Positions 10,888-21,951 of a DNA stretch of 64,000 bases are shown here, in pieces. The notes under the pieces are model-generated. The model saw nothing but the letters and a program-made list of their open reading frames with translations, did no database searches and had not been told where the DNA came from. The stretch's first letter is position 1; each line of letters opens with the position of its first letter. This DNA comes from Pohlia nutans. Its lineage: Eukaryota > Streptophyta > Bryopsida > Bryales > Mniaceae. Position numbers and translations under genes: made by a program. The stretch is taken from contig CM040088.1 of NCBI GenBank assembly GCA_022496805.1, positions 16,771,001 to 16,835,000 of the forward strand. Reading direction: 5' to 3'.

Positions 10888-11563
10888 AAAAAGATGTCTA
10901 ATTTTTTTCAAACTCTCTCTGGATGCTAAAAGAAACAATGAGCATTCTGTCCTTATGCTGTTAACGGTCCTTGAAAATGAAAATAAACTTATGATGAAGA
11001 AATTATCAATTGTGGAGCGCTAACTTGAGAATGTGCAATTTCTTGCAGACGATGGTTATGAGTTGGCAATGAAGGCTTTTTTCGACAAGATTTTGCATCT
11101 TGTTTATTTGTTTGCAAGCAAACAACATTTGTCTAGCGTGGACAAGACAACATGGTTGATGTCAGTGAATCCTGAAAAGTTTATAGAAGATCATCAAAAC
11201 AAGTGGATTTCCTTCAAAACATTTGGTGGCGTCTTGGAGTTTAGCCCAAGGTTGTTGGAGCTTCTTCAAACTACAAAGGAAATATCTTGGAATTTCAGTT
11301 ATATGACTCCATATGACTCATCAATGCCGATAAAGATGGCATTAGCGCTCGAAAAATTAGACAAATTCAAATAAGACGATGAAATGCATTGGTTGTTTGA
11401 AAAGGTATTTAAGATTGAACCAAGTGACATGATAGAGTATTGGCATAAAGGTGATCATTGCAACTTTGGTGTTCCTTTGTGTCTGGACTCGAGTCCGGTC
11501 GATGTGAAAAGTAGGAATGTTGGTTTTAGATTAAAAGATTTTTCTGTTATGTTTTTTGAGTAG
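10888..11563 (+). pseudogene. Broken coding fragment, family not recognised
   Basis: One reading frame stays protein-like for about 225 codons but is interrupted by two TAA stops, near 11021 and at 11372-11374. Before the first stop it reads LDAKRNNEHSVLMLLTVLEN; after it, DDGYELAMKAFFDKILHLVY and on to MALALEKLDKFK. After the second stop it continues DDEMHWLFEKVFKIEPSDMI and ends at a third stop, 11561-11563. Codon use and amino-acid balance (Trp, Cys, Met, acidic residues) differ from the surrounding chance frames, which is why I treat it as decayed coding sequence. No family assignment. A possible plus-strand intron boundary (TTGCAG at about 11048) is an alternative explanation for the first stop only. 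Confidence 0.5.
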
Positions 11564-11640
11564 TTGTGTATGTCTTGATACAATTACTTGGGAGTGATAA
11601 CCTCAATATACTCATTTTATTTAATCAATTTTAATTAGAG

Positions 11641-11642
<2 letters not shown>

Positions 11643-11686
<44 letters not shown>

Positions 11687-11692
11687 CGTATA
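11643..11692. repeat. (AT)n microsatellite
   Basis: About 25 uninterrupted AT repeats. Confidence 0.95.
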
Positions 11693-13322
11693 TTTGTTCA
11701 ATGTACTTGTTGTATTTTGACTAATTAGGCACAAATTAATCCATATTTTGAAGTGCCAAAATTTTAAGAAATTTTGTATAATTTTACAGGAAGATTTTGT
11801 TGATTACAAGTGCCTCACCTAAATTTAAAAGACTAATCAATTACTAGTTTACTAAGTGCTAAACCAACTATAATGTACTATGATAGAAGGTTTTAAAATA
11901 ATAACTTGAATATTGTTGAAAAGCGTAGAACCGCTAATTTTCTTGCGTTGAACATCGGCTTAAAGGAGTTGAAAGAGTGCATCCTAAACATCAAAACATC
12001 ACATGCAATGACAGAGGTATAAGGGTAGTTAGAATTTGGAATAGAAGTTATAACTTGTTTATATTTTTCAAAGTAAATGAAAGTTTAAAATTTTAAGACA
12101 AAAACTCCATATAAGATCATTTTCGTGAATTAAAAAAAAAAAAAGCCTACTGTACCAATTTTGTGCAAAATCATCCTTGTGAAAACAAACAACAAACAAT
12201 TAAGCAAACACCCAAAAAGCATCCAATTTCGATATAATATATTTTCTTATTTTAAATTAAAGTATGATTGGTTGTTCCAAAAAGATTGTTTCTTTTCTTA
12301 TTCTTTTTGAATTTTTTTAAAGAAAAAAGTTTCAATAATTTCAATGATGACCTTTGGCCGGAGCTAATTTAGTAAATTATTTTAAATTGGGTCTTCGGGA
12401 CTATCGCACTTGTGAACTGGCAAGCCGCGAGCAATGAGCTGCGAGCCATCAGTCTACAGTTCAAGAGTAGGGTTTTTTATGATGTAACATAGCTTTTCAC
12501 ATCCTTGGATGGTCTTCCCATGACTATTCCATTCCATCCTCAAAGACCATTAAATGAAGTAACCTAACCTTCTACATCTTTTCAATTACATGGCCTTTCA
12601 CTTTGCAGAGAGAAGCGAAGCGCTAATTGCATTTGGTGAAAAAATTATATATTGTTTTCAACCTTGACCCCCTACTTTATCGATGTCCCCCGTGTTCCCC
12701 ATGTTCCCGTGCATTCCCAGTGTTCTCATCCGTTCCATGTATTTCCCGTGCTTTTGCTTTTTAGAATAATTTGACCATAATTCAATTTATGGTGATGAAT
12801 TTTAATTGAAATTCCATAACTTTTACACACTCGGTCCAAAAGCTACAAAACAACTTTGGTGCATCCCTACTTGCCAAGAGCCAAGAATGACATCAAAAAC
12901 TCCCATATTCCGTTTTTCATAATTTAATTCAATTTATGGTGATAATTATCACTCAAAAATCCATAACTCTCACACAATACGTCCAAATGCGACGAAACAA
13001 ACTCCATGCACCCCTCCTTGTCCAGAGCTTTCCGACGACGCCAGAAACTCGGGCAGTGAGCGCACGATCGGGGAGATCTCAACGTTACATACAAAACAAA
13101 ACAAACAACTTTCTTGAATGTGTAGATAGAGGGGCATATTCCGATATCACTATATCATGCTTATTCCGTGGCTCTCACCTTCCCTAGAAAATCAACATTA
13201 AATACATGCATATTTCATGCAGTTTTCACATTCAATGATAAAGGAGCGGATGCTTTAATTATGGAGACATAGGTGCACAATTATTGGTGTATGAGCAATC
13301 ATAGGGACACCCACACAATATG
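11693..13322. other. Intergenic, no feature seen
   Basis: Low-complexity, AT-rich DNA. Bases 12770-12830 and 12905-12975 share 'aatttatggtgatgaatt'-like text, and a similar phrase recurs near 33880, so an old dispersed repeat is likely. No gene is supported. Confidence 0.3.
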
Positions 13323-13325
13323 TTA

Positions 13326-13640
13326 GAACATCTCCACTAGCACTCTGGATAGAACTCTTTGGCTCTGGATAAAAATGGATGTGCATGGGTTGGTCAACAA
13401 TTTATTTGGAGGGAGACACTGAATACAACAAACCCAGTTCAGGGCCCTCAAAACCACTAAAGCAAGTGTATGTTCTCTTCTTAATCGCACATCACGATTG
13501 CACAATCTATGCAAAAGTGGCTTACTTACTATTTTCAGAGTCCTAATTGAGTGATGTTGGTGGGGAACTAGATGGGTATGCCCTGGGATATTTGGATGAC
13601 CAGTTCAGAGTGCAATTCAGAGTTGCTGGTGGAGATGCTC
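13326..13640. mobile_element. Tourist-like (PIF/Harbinger) miniature element
   Basis: The 315-bp element is flanked by TTA (13323-13325 and 13641-13643). Its ends GAACATCTCCACTAGCACTC and, reverse-complemented from the right, GAGCATCTCCACCAGCAACT are inverted repeats of about 25 bp. TTA duplications with GAGCATCTCC-type ends are a common signature of PIF/Harbinger-derived miniature elements in plants. It begins about 30 bp past the stop codon of the WD40 gene, so that gene's 3' UTR may run through it. Confidence 0.8.
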
Positions 13641-13672
13641 TTACATGATGGAGCTCTGGAAGGTGATTTTAT

Positions 13673-16227
13673 TCAGTAAGGGGCAGGTCTTTGCCTGTGA
13701 CGACCAGGTTGCTTCTTGGCCACCAGCCCACTGGACACCCAAGCTGTGCTCCTCTCATGCGCATTACTGTCCTCGGTCCAGCTACACAGGCGTCCATCCT
13801 CGCCCCCTGTCCAACAGAACAGGCCTTCCAAAGCATTGCTGCCAGCGACATCACAAGGAGACCATAAAGACCTCACCACGCCAGTATGACCCCCTTCTAA
13901 CACGGCACTAGCTGGCCCAACCGCTCCTGTACCACCACCGTTATTCTGTGTTGGAATGTGCAGAGGGAAGTATCCTACAGTTCCTTCTTGAGTCCCCGCT
14001 ATCAGCCACAGTGTATCAAAACTTGAGATGTAGTAACAGCGTATCAAATACTCCACCTACAGTAAGAAAAAACAAACAAAACGATCAGCTCCAACATTTG
14101 GCAGCTACTCTCTTTTAATCAAGGATTCATGGTTTTAAAGTGACCAATATTGTGAAAAATCAATAATTCAGATGGAGCAAATTTTATATCACCAGAACCA
14201 GTGAAGAACATTGCTGTGTTGGTCCAAAAAGAAACAAAATAGGACAAAAGAAAGTCACCATATGAGCTACATTAGCCCAGTAAGAAAAAACAAGCAAAAC
14301 AATCAGCTCCAAAATTTGGCAGCTACTTCACTGCGAAGTGCTCTCTTTTATATAACCAAAGATTCATAGTTTTAAATTGTGAAAAATCAATAATTCAGAT
14401 GGAGCAAATTCTATATCACCAGAACAGTGATGAACATTGCTGTGTTGGACAAAAGATAAACAAAATAGGACAAAAGAAAGACACCATACAAGCTACTCAA
14501 AAAAACAGTAAGGCCTTGGTCCTTTTGGAATTTAAGCTTATTAGTTTCAAATATGCACAAGAAGATTTTATTTTCTTTACAAAGTAGAGGACTATATTAT
14601 TGGAAACTGTAGAAGAAAAGCAAAACCAAACCCACGCAAAATCAGAAAGGGTATGCTTACAGGTGAGAAACTCCAATTGCATGAGGCATTGGCACGCATT
14701 TCACTGAAGTCAGCTTCCAGCAATGCATCTTCGAAGTTCCAAGAACTGTACAAAAAGAAATAATTAATCAGATTCAACACTATAGACTTGTGGAAGTTTA
14801 TTGCTGAGACCTCGTAGCAGGACTTATATAGTGACTACCTCGAAGATTGAACAGGCAATTCAAAACCCAGGTAGTATCTCTGTTACAAACTCGGAAAGAA
14901 TCTCATTATCATCAGAGTAAATGCATTGAAGGAAAGAACAACATTATGTTCCCCACGTAGAAACTCACCTCACTGTTTCAATATGTGTTTGGCACCATAT
15001 GCGTTCATGGTTCTGTCCGTAGAACCCTATCTTTGCAACAGAGGTTCCGACACTCATTACCTGAAAAACACAAGTACAAACCTCCTCAGTAGCCAAATTA
15101 TTATGATAACTATGTTTTGACTAGCAATCTAGGACCGTAAGGGGAGAGCCAGGCGGCCATCACAATTTGAGTAAATTACACCACGAAATTGGAAAAGTTG
15201 TTGATCAAAATCAGATTATAATGTGAAAAATGACACTCACAGAATCCATTCCCTCGTCATCATTGATGACACCCATAGTATTAAAAACACACATCAGCCC
15301 ATCCACTGAAGCAGAGACCAATTTCTCCTTCTTACTTGGATGGAAGCGAACCTACAGAGACATTTTCAAAAACGTCAAAATCCTTCATGGTAAGCCCACA
15401 CTTCAAGGAAATCTAGGTGATAATGTGAGCACTCCATGAATCCTACTAGACTGGTACCTGACTTTTAAGTATTTGGATGTGGTCCTTACTAGAGATGCTC
15501 TTGACACAAACAATGTTCACCTCACAATTTCAACTGAGAAGCTTAGTGAACCTGGGTGACAGCTTCTGTGTGACACTCTTCCAATGTGGCCACTCGCCGA
15601 TTTGTCCTGCGGTCCCAACATATCACCTGCAATAATAGAGCCATTTAATTATTATGAAATAAATTAAAATGCACTCGCCCCCGCGACTTACTGAATCGAG
15701 TGTTGTCTTGTGTTCAACTTGAAGCAAGAAGCTTAAAAATCTGCTCAAACTTGTAAAAAATTGCAAATTACATACTCAAGCACAGAGTACCGTATATGCT
15801 CAATTACTACGGAAAATGCTGCAACCGTGTGGCATAGTTAAAAGAAATTATAACAGTAGGTGCAGGCATCAATTTGGCTTTTAGTTCATCCGTTATTCAC
15901 AAAGTTAAAAAAGCTCGTAGATAAAGATCAGTAGAGTTACCGCAGCATTGCCACCAGAAGCAATCAGGTTTTGCGTAGAGCCTCCAATATCAAAGCTCCA
16001 TAACTCTTGATTCTCAGTTCGCAAAGTTGCCACCTGCGTCGACATGTCGAGAAGCTGAGAATTTTCCTCAAAAAGAAACACTATATAGTGAACCCCTAAA
16101 TGCCTAAATGTCAAAAGTGGCCGCTTCTATATTTATAGTGTTGAAATGAATCATTTAAGAAGCTTCAAGAAAGGTAGCAAATTGTATTAATAGAAAGAAG
16201 AAATCATATTCTACAGTTTTGAATGAT

Positions 16228-16289
<62 letters not shown>

Positions 16290-17132
16290 AAAGTTACTGT
16301 AATTGAAAATCAGTTACCTCCTTTCTCAAACGGATGTCCCAAGCCCTCACTGTGCCATCGGCCGAGGACGAACACAAGATGTTAGGCGAACTTGCATCTG
16401 GGAAAGAAATGTCCGAAATTGTGTTGGTGTGTCCCAGACAGTCCCCCAGATATTGTCCCGTGGCTGGCCCGTATAATTTGATTGCATTTGTTGACAGCGA
16501 GACTGCCATCATAGAATTGTCCCCACTGCAGATTGCAAACCATGAAAATTAGATGAAGCATGTCAGAGAAAGATTTGGACAGTTTTGGCAGCTTACAGTG
16601 CAAAACGTTAATACATAGAAGTTTTCAGCTAAAATCATAAACCAATACAGAAAGACTTCCAGATGGACGACATAACATTCTTGAGTAGTAGTGGCATGGG
16701 ACCATTGAGAACAGTGCCAACAAAGAGTTATTTAGAGCAGAAAGAACTACACAGAAAGAACCAGCACTAATCTTCATTGATTAAAAACCGTCGCCGAACA
16801 GGGGTTTAGGGTTTAGGGTTTATGGCCGGAAAATCTCGGCAGCACAAGCTCACAATCACTAAACATGTTCAAAAGACGTCCTTAGAACGGAAACAGAAAA
16901 TTTCCAAATGCCAGTGGATGCGAACACGCTAAAAAGCATCAACCCTAAAATTCGAAACCCACTCTTTCGAAAAAGGCCACCAAATGAAAAAGAGATTCAA
17001 TGAAAGAAAAGAGTCGGGATTCACTAACTTGGCTGCTATATCAAAAACATAGTCGGGATCATCCGGCGCTCCAAAGCTGGCTTGAATGCTGGTACTCAAT
17101 TTGCACTTGGCAACGCTCCCTGGCAATGCCAT
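13673..17132 (-). CDS. WDR89: WD40-repeat protein, WDR89 family (eight coding exons)
   Basis: Exons in transcript order are 17029-17132, 16318-16525, 15941-16033, 15552-15626, 15241-15351, 14969-15060, 14661-14745 and 13673-14056. All have GT-AG borders and join in phase to 383 residues, close to animal WDR89 (387). WD-type units are visible: CLGHTNTISDISFPDASSPN then LCSSSADGTVRAWDIR (about residues 65-100); NLIASGGNAAVICWDRRTNR (125-145); VRFHPSKKEKLVSASVDGLM (160-180); and a last repeat GGHTGVVRSLWSP followed by FCWTGGEDGRLCSW (315-352). The GGEDGRLC block near the C-terminus is what I recognise from WDR89. A beta-propeller scaffold is expected; the partners of this family are poorly known. 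The start ATG is the first in the exon and fits the in-phase chain. Intron 2 carries an (AT)n tract, and the last intron a 218-bp tandem duplication. Confidence 0.9.
14060..14510. repeat. Tandem duplication of about 218 bp in the last intron of the WD40 gene
   Basis: Copy 1 (14060-14277) and copy 2 (14278-about 14510) share 'cagtaagaaaaaacaa', 'aattcagatggagcaaatt' and 'atcaccagaac' blocks, with small indels. The duplication starts beside the acceptor of exon 8 and includes the polypyrimidine side of the intron (minus strand). Exons are unaffected. Confidence 0.8.
16230..16285. repeat. (AT)n microsatellite in WD40-gene intron 2
   Basis: About 28 AT repeats, lying 33 bases downstream of the exon 2 donor in the direction of transcription (minus strand). 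Confidence 0.95.
16802..16821. promoter_or_regulatory. Telobox-like repeat in WD40-gene intron 1
   Basis: GGTTTAGGGTTTAGGGTTTA is nearly three units of the plant telomere motif TTTAGGG. It lies inside the first intron, about 300 bp downstream of the ATG on the transcribed minus strand. Confidence 0.6.
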
Positions 17133-17194
17133 CTCCGCTTGTTCACGACTTCAGTTTCCTTGTGAAAATTTCGGAAAAAATCACTCGATTCACT

Positions 17195-17210
17195 AAACCC
17201 TAAACCCTAA
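17195..17210. promoter_or_regulatory. Tandem telobox upstream of the WD40 gene
   Basis: AAACCCTAAACCCTAA sits 63 bp upstream of the start codon. In plants the telobox (AAACCCTAA) is found near the transcription start of many ribosome-biogenesis and translation genes and is bound by Myb-type telobox factors and Polycomb recruiters. Its presence fits a housekeeping WD40 protein; the regulatory role here is inference. Confidence 0.6.
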
Positions 17211-17445
17211 TTTCTTTTTATAAATACAACAAAGAGGTGCAAAATCGATCATGATGCGAGGATTCTGATGATTTCAGAACTCTCAAACTCTCACCTTGAA
17301 CACACGCAGCAACCGCAAGAACGGAGCTCAAGCTCGTAGATTGATACCCGGATCGGAAGAGAGGCAGCGGGAACGGGTCTTGGACTGGATGAACGAATCG
17401 TGGATGAAGAATCTATTCATTGTGTCTTTTCGTTGCCATAATGCC

Positions 17446-17837
17446 AGTATATACCAGTGTTAGTATGGTATAGAGGGTTGACCCAGGTATCAGCTCGGGT
17501 ATCAACCCGGGTATCAGATACCCTACCCGACCGATATCAAAAATTGTAATACCACTCAAATATTGATATAGGCCGGTATCATGTCTTAGGAAAAAATCTC
17601 ATACCCTATGTAATATTGAAGTCAATACCATGCTAATACTTGGTTGATACTAGTCCATATTGTCCGGTATATTAGAAATTTTCATGATATATAGAACCCA
17701 CTGGTATCAAAAGAGAAAATTTCATTTAATACCCATACCTGCATGATATTGGAAAAATTAAAATCGTATATATTGATACTAAACTAGTATCAAAAAATCC
17801 TAATACCAAACCAACACTGGTACATCCCATGGTATAT
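17446..17837. mobile_element. Inverted-repeat element rich in GGTATC/GATACC
   Basis: About 390 bp bounded by GTATATACCAGTGTTAGTAT on the left and, inverted on the right, GTATATACCATGGGATGTAC followed by CAGTGTTGG. The ends are therefore inverted repeats differing by a short insertion. Many interior copies of GGTATC, GATACC and AATACC occur in both orientations, which is unusual for random AT-rich DNA. No protein is encoded. The superfamily is unknown. Confidence 0.5.
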
Positions 17838-18415
17838 ACATTGTTACAATGTGAACTTATCCGGGAACTTATCATAAACCTTGAGACCACAATCATTCCT
17901 TTAAAGCTTATAAATCATACTAAATTAGGTAATGAATGCAAATTTTTATAATGTTCAATGTTGTCAATAGCTAACAACAAAATAGGTGTGTTAGAGTTTT
18001 CAATTTCTTTGCTTGACAACTCCTTCAACAAGTATATCGTTGTTTGAGCTAGTGGATGGTTTGGAGGTTTGACTCTCCATACCTTGAAATGCTATCATTT
18101 TTATAAAAAAATTATCACTTGGCTCTTTTGTTTTAAAAGTGCAACTTTTCATAGTGTATTTAACATCTTGTCCCTTCATTTCTTGGTGACACAAAGTCTT
18201 GTCACTTCATTCCTTTGGAGCGTAAACTCTTGTCACTCACTGTTGTTGTCAGTTCATTCCTTGGCGGCATAAATTCTTATCAGTTCATTCTTTGGCGGCA
18301 CAAAGTCTTGTTAGTTCATTTCTTGTCACTTCATTTCTTTTAACCCTTTATCCATTATCAAATCTTCTTTGCTCCTTGGTGGTACAATATTGTTACCCTA
18401 CACAATAACGTGCAA
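17838..18415. repeat. Spacer with a degenerate tandem repeat (about 18170-18345)
   Basis: Bases 18170-18345 contain about five diverged units of roughly 35-40 bp built around 'cttgtcacttcattcctttgg' and 'ggcggcacaaagt'. The remainder shows nothing identifiable. Confidence 0.5.
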
Positions 18416-18740
18416 CAAGTTTTTTTTTTTTTTTTTTTCCTTCCTTATCTTTGCTACTTTTACAAAACCATATGACTACAATCGAACATTACAACTTTCC
18501 CTTTTGAATAATTTCATTCCCATGAACATGATGGTGCAATTAGTTTTTAAAAATCTAATTAGGATTTAGCAATATCTATTTTATAAACTTTGAGTGAATG
18601 TCACAATTATGTGTAATGTAAACTTGGCAACTTTTTTGAGCTATTGGACTATCAATAGAGATATATGAACGTTGATGTTTCCTACATGTTTATGCAATTT
18701 AATTCTAAAAATTTATCATCGATATTTTAAAGTACAAACC
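18416..18740. repeat. Diverged direct repeat, copy 1 (empty site of the Stowaway-like element)
   Basis: This segment aligns with 19797-20240. Shared text includes 'actttgagtgaatgtcacaatta', 'gagctattgg' and 'tttcctacatgttta'. At 18659-18668 it reads gagatatatgaa with no insertion, where copy 2 carries the element at 20026-20184. Confidence 0.7.
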
Positions 18741-18787
18741 TTCATAGAGTTTAAATGAACAAAGGACACAATTGATATTTGATGGAA

Positions 18788-19410
18788 AACAAACCTAATT
18801 TTGGTGGCATTCAAATTGACCAATGATTCACTACTTGTGCCCTTTATCCACCAAAACCACTACAAAAAGTTGGTAAGTTTAGGTTGACACCCAAATTGAC
18901 AAATAATTTGGCATTTGTATTATTTCCCCATTTACAGACCATTGAATTAGTCAATGATTAATACGATAGTATCTTCATTTGCACTTCTAGGCTACTTGAA
19001 TTGACCCATGAGGTAGTAGTTGTATATTATGTCCATCCAATTGATGATGATTCGCTAATTGTAACTTTTTCCCATTTCGACCACTCAAATTGACTGATGA
19101 TGTAATAGTTGTATCATTTGTCCATCCCGACCACTTGAAGTGATACTTGTATTCTTTCCTCATTCGGATTGATCATCCGAATTGAAAGACGATATTTTAG
19201 TTGTACACTTTCCCCATCTGGACGATCCAAATTGCTGAAGATTCAGTATAATATGCCCATTCCAACCACCTAAATTAGGAAGATTCAACAATAGAACCTT
19301 TTGGCCATCTAGATCACATAAAATTTTAATCAAATAATAGAATCAAATTTAGGCAATGAAAAATAAAGCATCCAAATTGACTAATGAGTAAAGTTTGTGT
19401 CCTTTGTCTA
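18788..19410. repeat. Highly diverged satellite-like array, unit about 65-75 bp
   Basis: Repeated phrases of the form 'ccaaattgac(t/c)gatgatt...gtagttgtatnatttgcccatc...gaccac' recur about eight times. Spacing is irregular and identity is low, so this is an old array. It is non-coding. Confidence 0.5.
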
Positions 19411-19639
19411 CCCAAACCATGTCACCGTACAGTAATAATAGCAAAAACCCATGTTGCAATACAACACAAAACTGAAAAGACATGATCAAGAAACATAGAC
19501 CCTCTTGCAATGAATGTTGATCTAAAGAAATTGAAAAAATCCTGTACAGATGAAAATTGTTGACAAAACATGCAAATGAATGAAAATGGATGATTCAAAT
19601 GAGATACGATGAGATATTGGATGATAATTGACAAACGGA

Positions 19640-19715
19640 TGACATGGATGTAAACGTGACTATCAGCGTGACGGATGTAAACGTGACCATCAGCGTGACG
19701 GATGAAAACGTAACA
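19640..19715. repeat. Short tandem repeat, about 28-bp unit
   Basis: Three units of GACGGATGTAAACGTGACYA followed by TCAGCGT. The 101-codon minus frame here (HADGHVYIRHADSHVYI) is only the translation of this repeat. Confidence 0.7.
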
Positions 19716-19796
19716 CTTTTGTAACAACGGGTGGTGACATCACGTCATGACCATGTGCATTTAATATAATAAATATCCTATTTAGTAAAGTCGAAC

Positions 19797-20240
19797 AAGT
19801 TTTTTCTTCTCTTATATTTTCTATTTATAAAACCACATAACTACAATTGAAGATTACAACTTTTGCTTTTAAATAATTTCATACCCTTAAACATAAATGT
19901 GCAATTAGTTTTCAAAAATCTAATTATGATTTATTTTAGAGACTTTGAGTGAATGTCACAATTATATGTAATGTAAATTTTGCAACATTTTTGAGCTATT
20001 GGCCTATCAATATTTCTTGGAGATATCTCACCCTCCGTGGAAAAACTAAACTGGCTAAAAATAGTCATTATGGACCCTATATTATCGAATGCAGTAAAAC
20101 AATAAAACTCAATTTTTGAGCGATTTAGGAAAGCCACCCCAAAATCTATTTTTAGCCAATTTTGTTTTTCCACGGAGGGTGAGATATATGAATGCTATAT
20201 TTCCTACATGTTTACGCAATTTAATTTAAAAAATTCATCA
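19797..20240. repeat. Diverged direct repeat, copy 2 (occupied site)
   Basis: This is the partner of 18416-18740 and is interrupted by the element at 20026-20184. Outside the element there is no coding potential. Confidence 0.65.
20026..20184. mobile_element. 159-bp Stowaway-like (Tc1/mariner) miniature element
   Basis: The ends TCTCACCCTCCGTGGAAAAA and its exact reverse complement form terminal repeats of about 21 bp. TA flanks both sides (20024-20025 and 20185-20186). The related repeat at 18416-18740 has the same flanks with a single TA and no insert. The ends resemble the Stowaway consensus CTCCCTCCGT. The 80-codon minus frame across it is not a gene. Confidence 0.8.
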
Positions 20241-21600
20241 TCGATGATTTTTAATTAATTATTGTGTATAACAATGATAAATTAATAGAAAATTCGTCAT
20301 AAATGAAGTTTTTGTTTTTGCAAGTCAAATTTGACTTAAATGATTGAAATTGCGTAAGAATATAGATTTAGTTGTACGTGCATGTCATGGACTAGGATGG
20401 TTAATAGTATTTAAATCAAGGAAAGAAGTTATAAGCAACTAGGTGGTTGATAGAGGACAAGGCTAATAAGTATTTATTTCTCAAGCCCCAATGTATGAAA
20501 AAACTAAACTCCCAGAGATTGAAAGAACATAATTACAAAGCTTTAGAGTAGAGAATAACCAACTTCCTGACATAATCAATTGATGTTTTTAGAGATTCTC
20601 AACCTAATATAGTAATATCATGCTAGGATTATGAGGACTAGTACAAGCATTTGTACCACATACTGAAAGGGTATGGTACACAACCAAATTGAATGAAAAA
20701 TGTTGAGAGGCCATCCAAATAGTATTGAGGACCCTAAAGTTTCTTCATTTTTTTAAGCAAAAATGCATTCAAACTTTGGAGGGAAAACTCTTCCCTTGCT
20801 ATCATCTCTTTGCACTCAAACCTTTGGAGAAGGTAAAGGCACTCGCTTGCTTTCAACTTATGTTTTAAAATCATGATTGCATTCATGTGGGATTTTTCAA
20901 GTGAAAAAAATAATGCATGAATTATGCACTATATGCAAATTTGAGTTTTAATGGTGTGTGGAAGAAGAAAACACTTGATTTAACATCTTTCAAGTTTAAA
21001 AGACTCGTTAGTAAAAGGTGATCTATGGGCACCAAGGAATAGTGTTATAGTTTGGTGCCCAAGGGCACTGTTTGGTGTCAAGGTCACTATTATAGTGACT
21101 TTGGACATCATGCTATGGCACTATTTATTGGTGTTCAAAGATCACTTTTTTTTTTTAATAATGACATAAATGCTAAGGGATAAAGGCTTACATTTAGCAC
21201 AGTCACTAAGCCAGCAAAGTTTTAGTTACATTGGGTTTGAAATGGATAGGTGTGATCATTCGCTTTACCAAAGTCAATCGTGTCTTTGAACCAAAAAATT
21301 TATGCTATTCAAATGTCTAGGGTGCATGGAATTGGTTACAAGTTGTAGTCAGAGTGAGTTGCATGCATGATGGTAGAATGGCCCAGACATGAATGGATTG
21401 AGTGGAAAAAGTGTGGGTGAATTTTAAATACAATCTAGGATATTCGGTCCAATTGTCATTGTTTAAAACAAGATTCATTTAAGAATGAAGAAAAGACAAA
21501 TATGATGGAACATTTTTATCAAAATGAACTACATTTTATTATCACATTTTTGGACAGTTTAAATGATTGAGGTTTACGGAGTCTTCTTGTCATTTGTCTA
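20241..21600. other. Intergenic, no feature seen
   Basis: AT-rich DNA. 21010-21150 repeats 'tttggtgcccaagg' and 'tttggtgtcaaggt' phrases, a short degenerate repeat. No gene. Confidence 0.3.
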
Positions 21601-21830
21601 TTGGAGTTGGAGTGAATTTTATGATGGTGCAGTAGTCACTATAAGAAATAGATCAATTATAACTATTAGAGTAGATTTCGTAATGGTGGTGGAGTCAAGT
21701 CTATAAAAAAAATGAATTGGGTATAGTTGGAGTGGACTTCCTGATGGTGAAGCCATGAAGTGGTCATTGCAAGAAACGTATCGGTTATAGTTGGAGTGGA
21801 TTTCGTGATAATAAAGTGGTCACTATATGA
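21601..21830. repeat. Degenerate tandem repeat, unit about 60 bp
   Basis: Four units read '(t)atagttggagtggatttcgtgatggtgaag...agtggtcactata'. They are diverged and non-coding. Confidence 0.65.
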
Positions 21831-21951
21831 ACAAATCAAACATGAGAAAACATAAGACTTGAGTTGACTTTTCATAATTGTTGCCCCTACTCCCACTTGT
21901 CCGTGGTAGAAATTCGGCCTAAAACAAAAATGATTCCAGAATGACTTTTAA

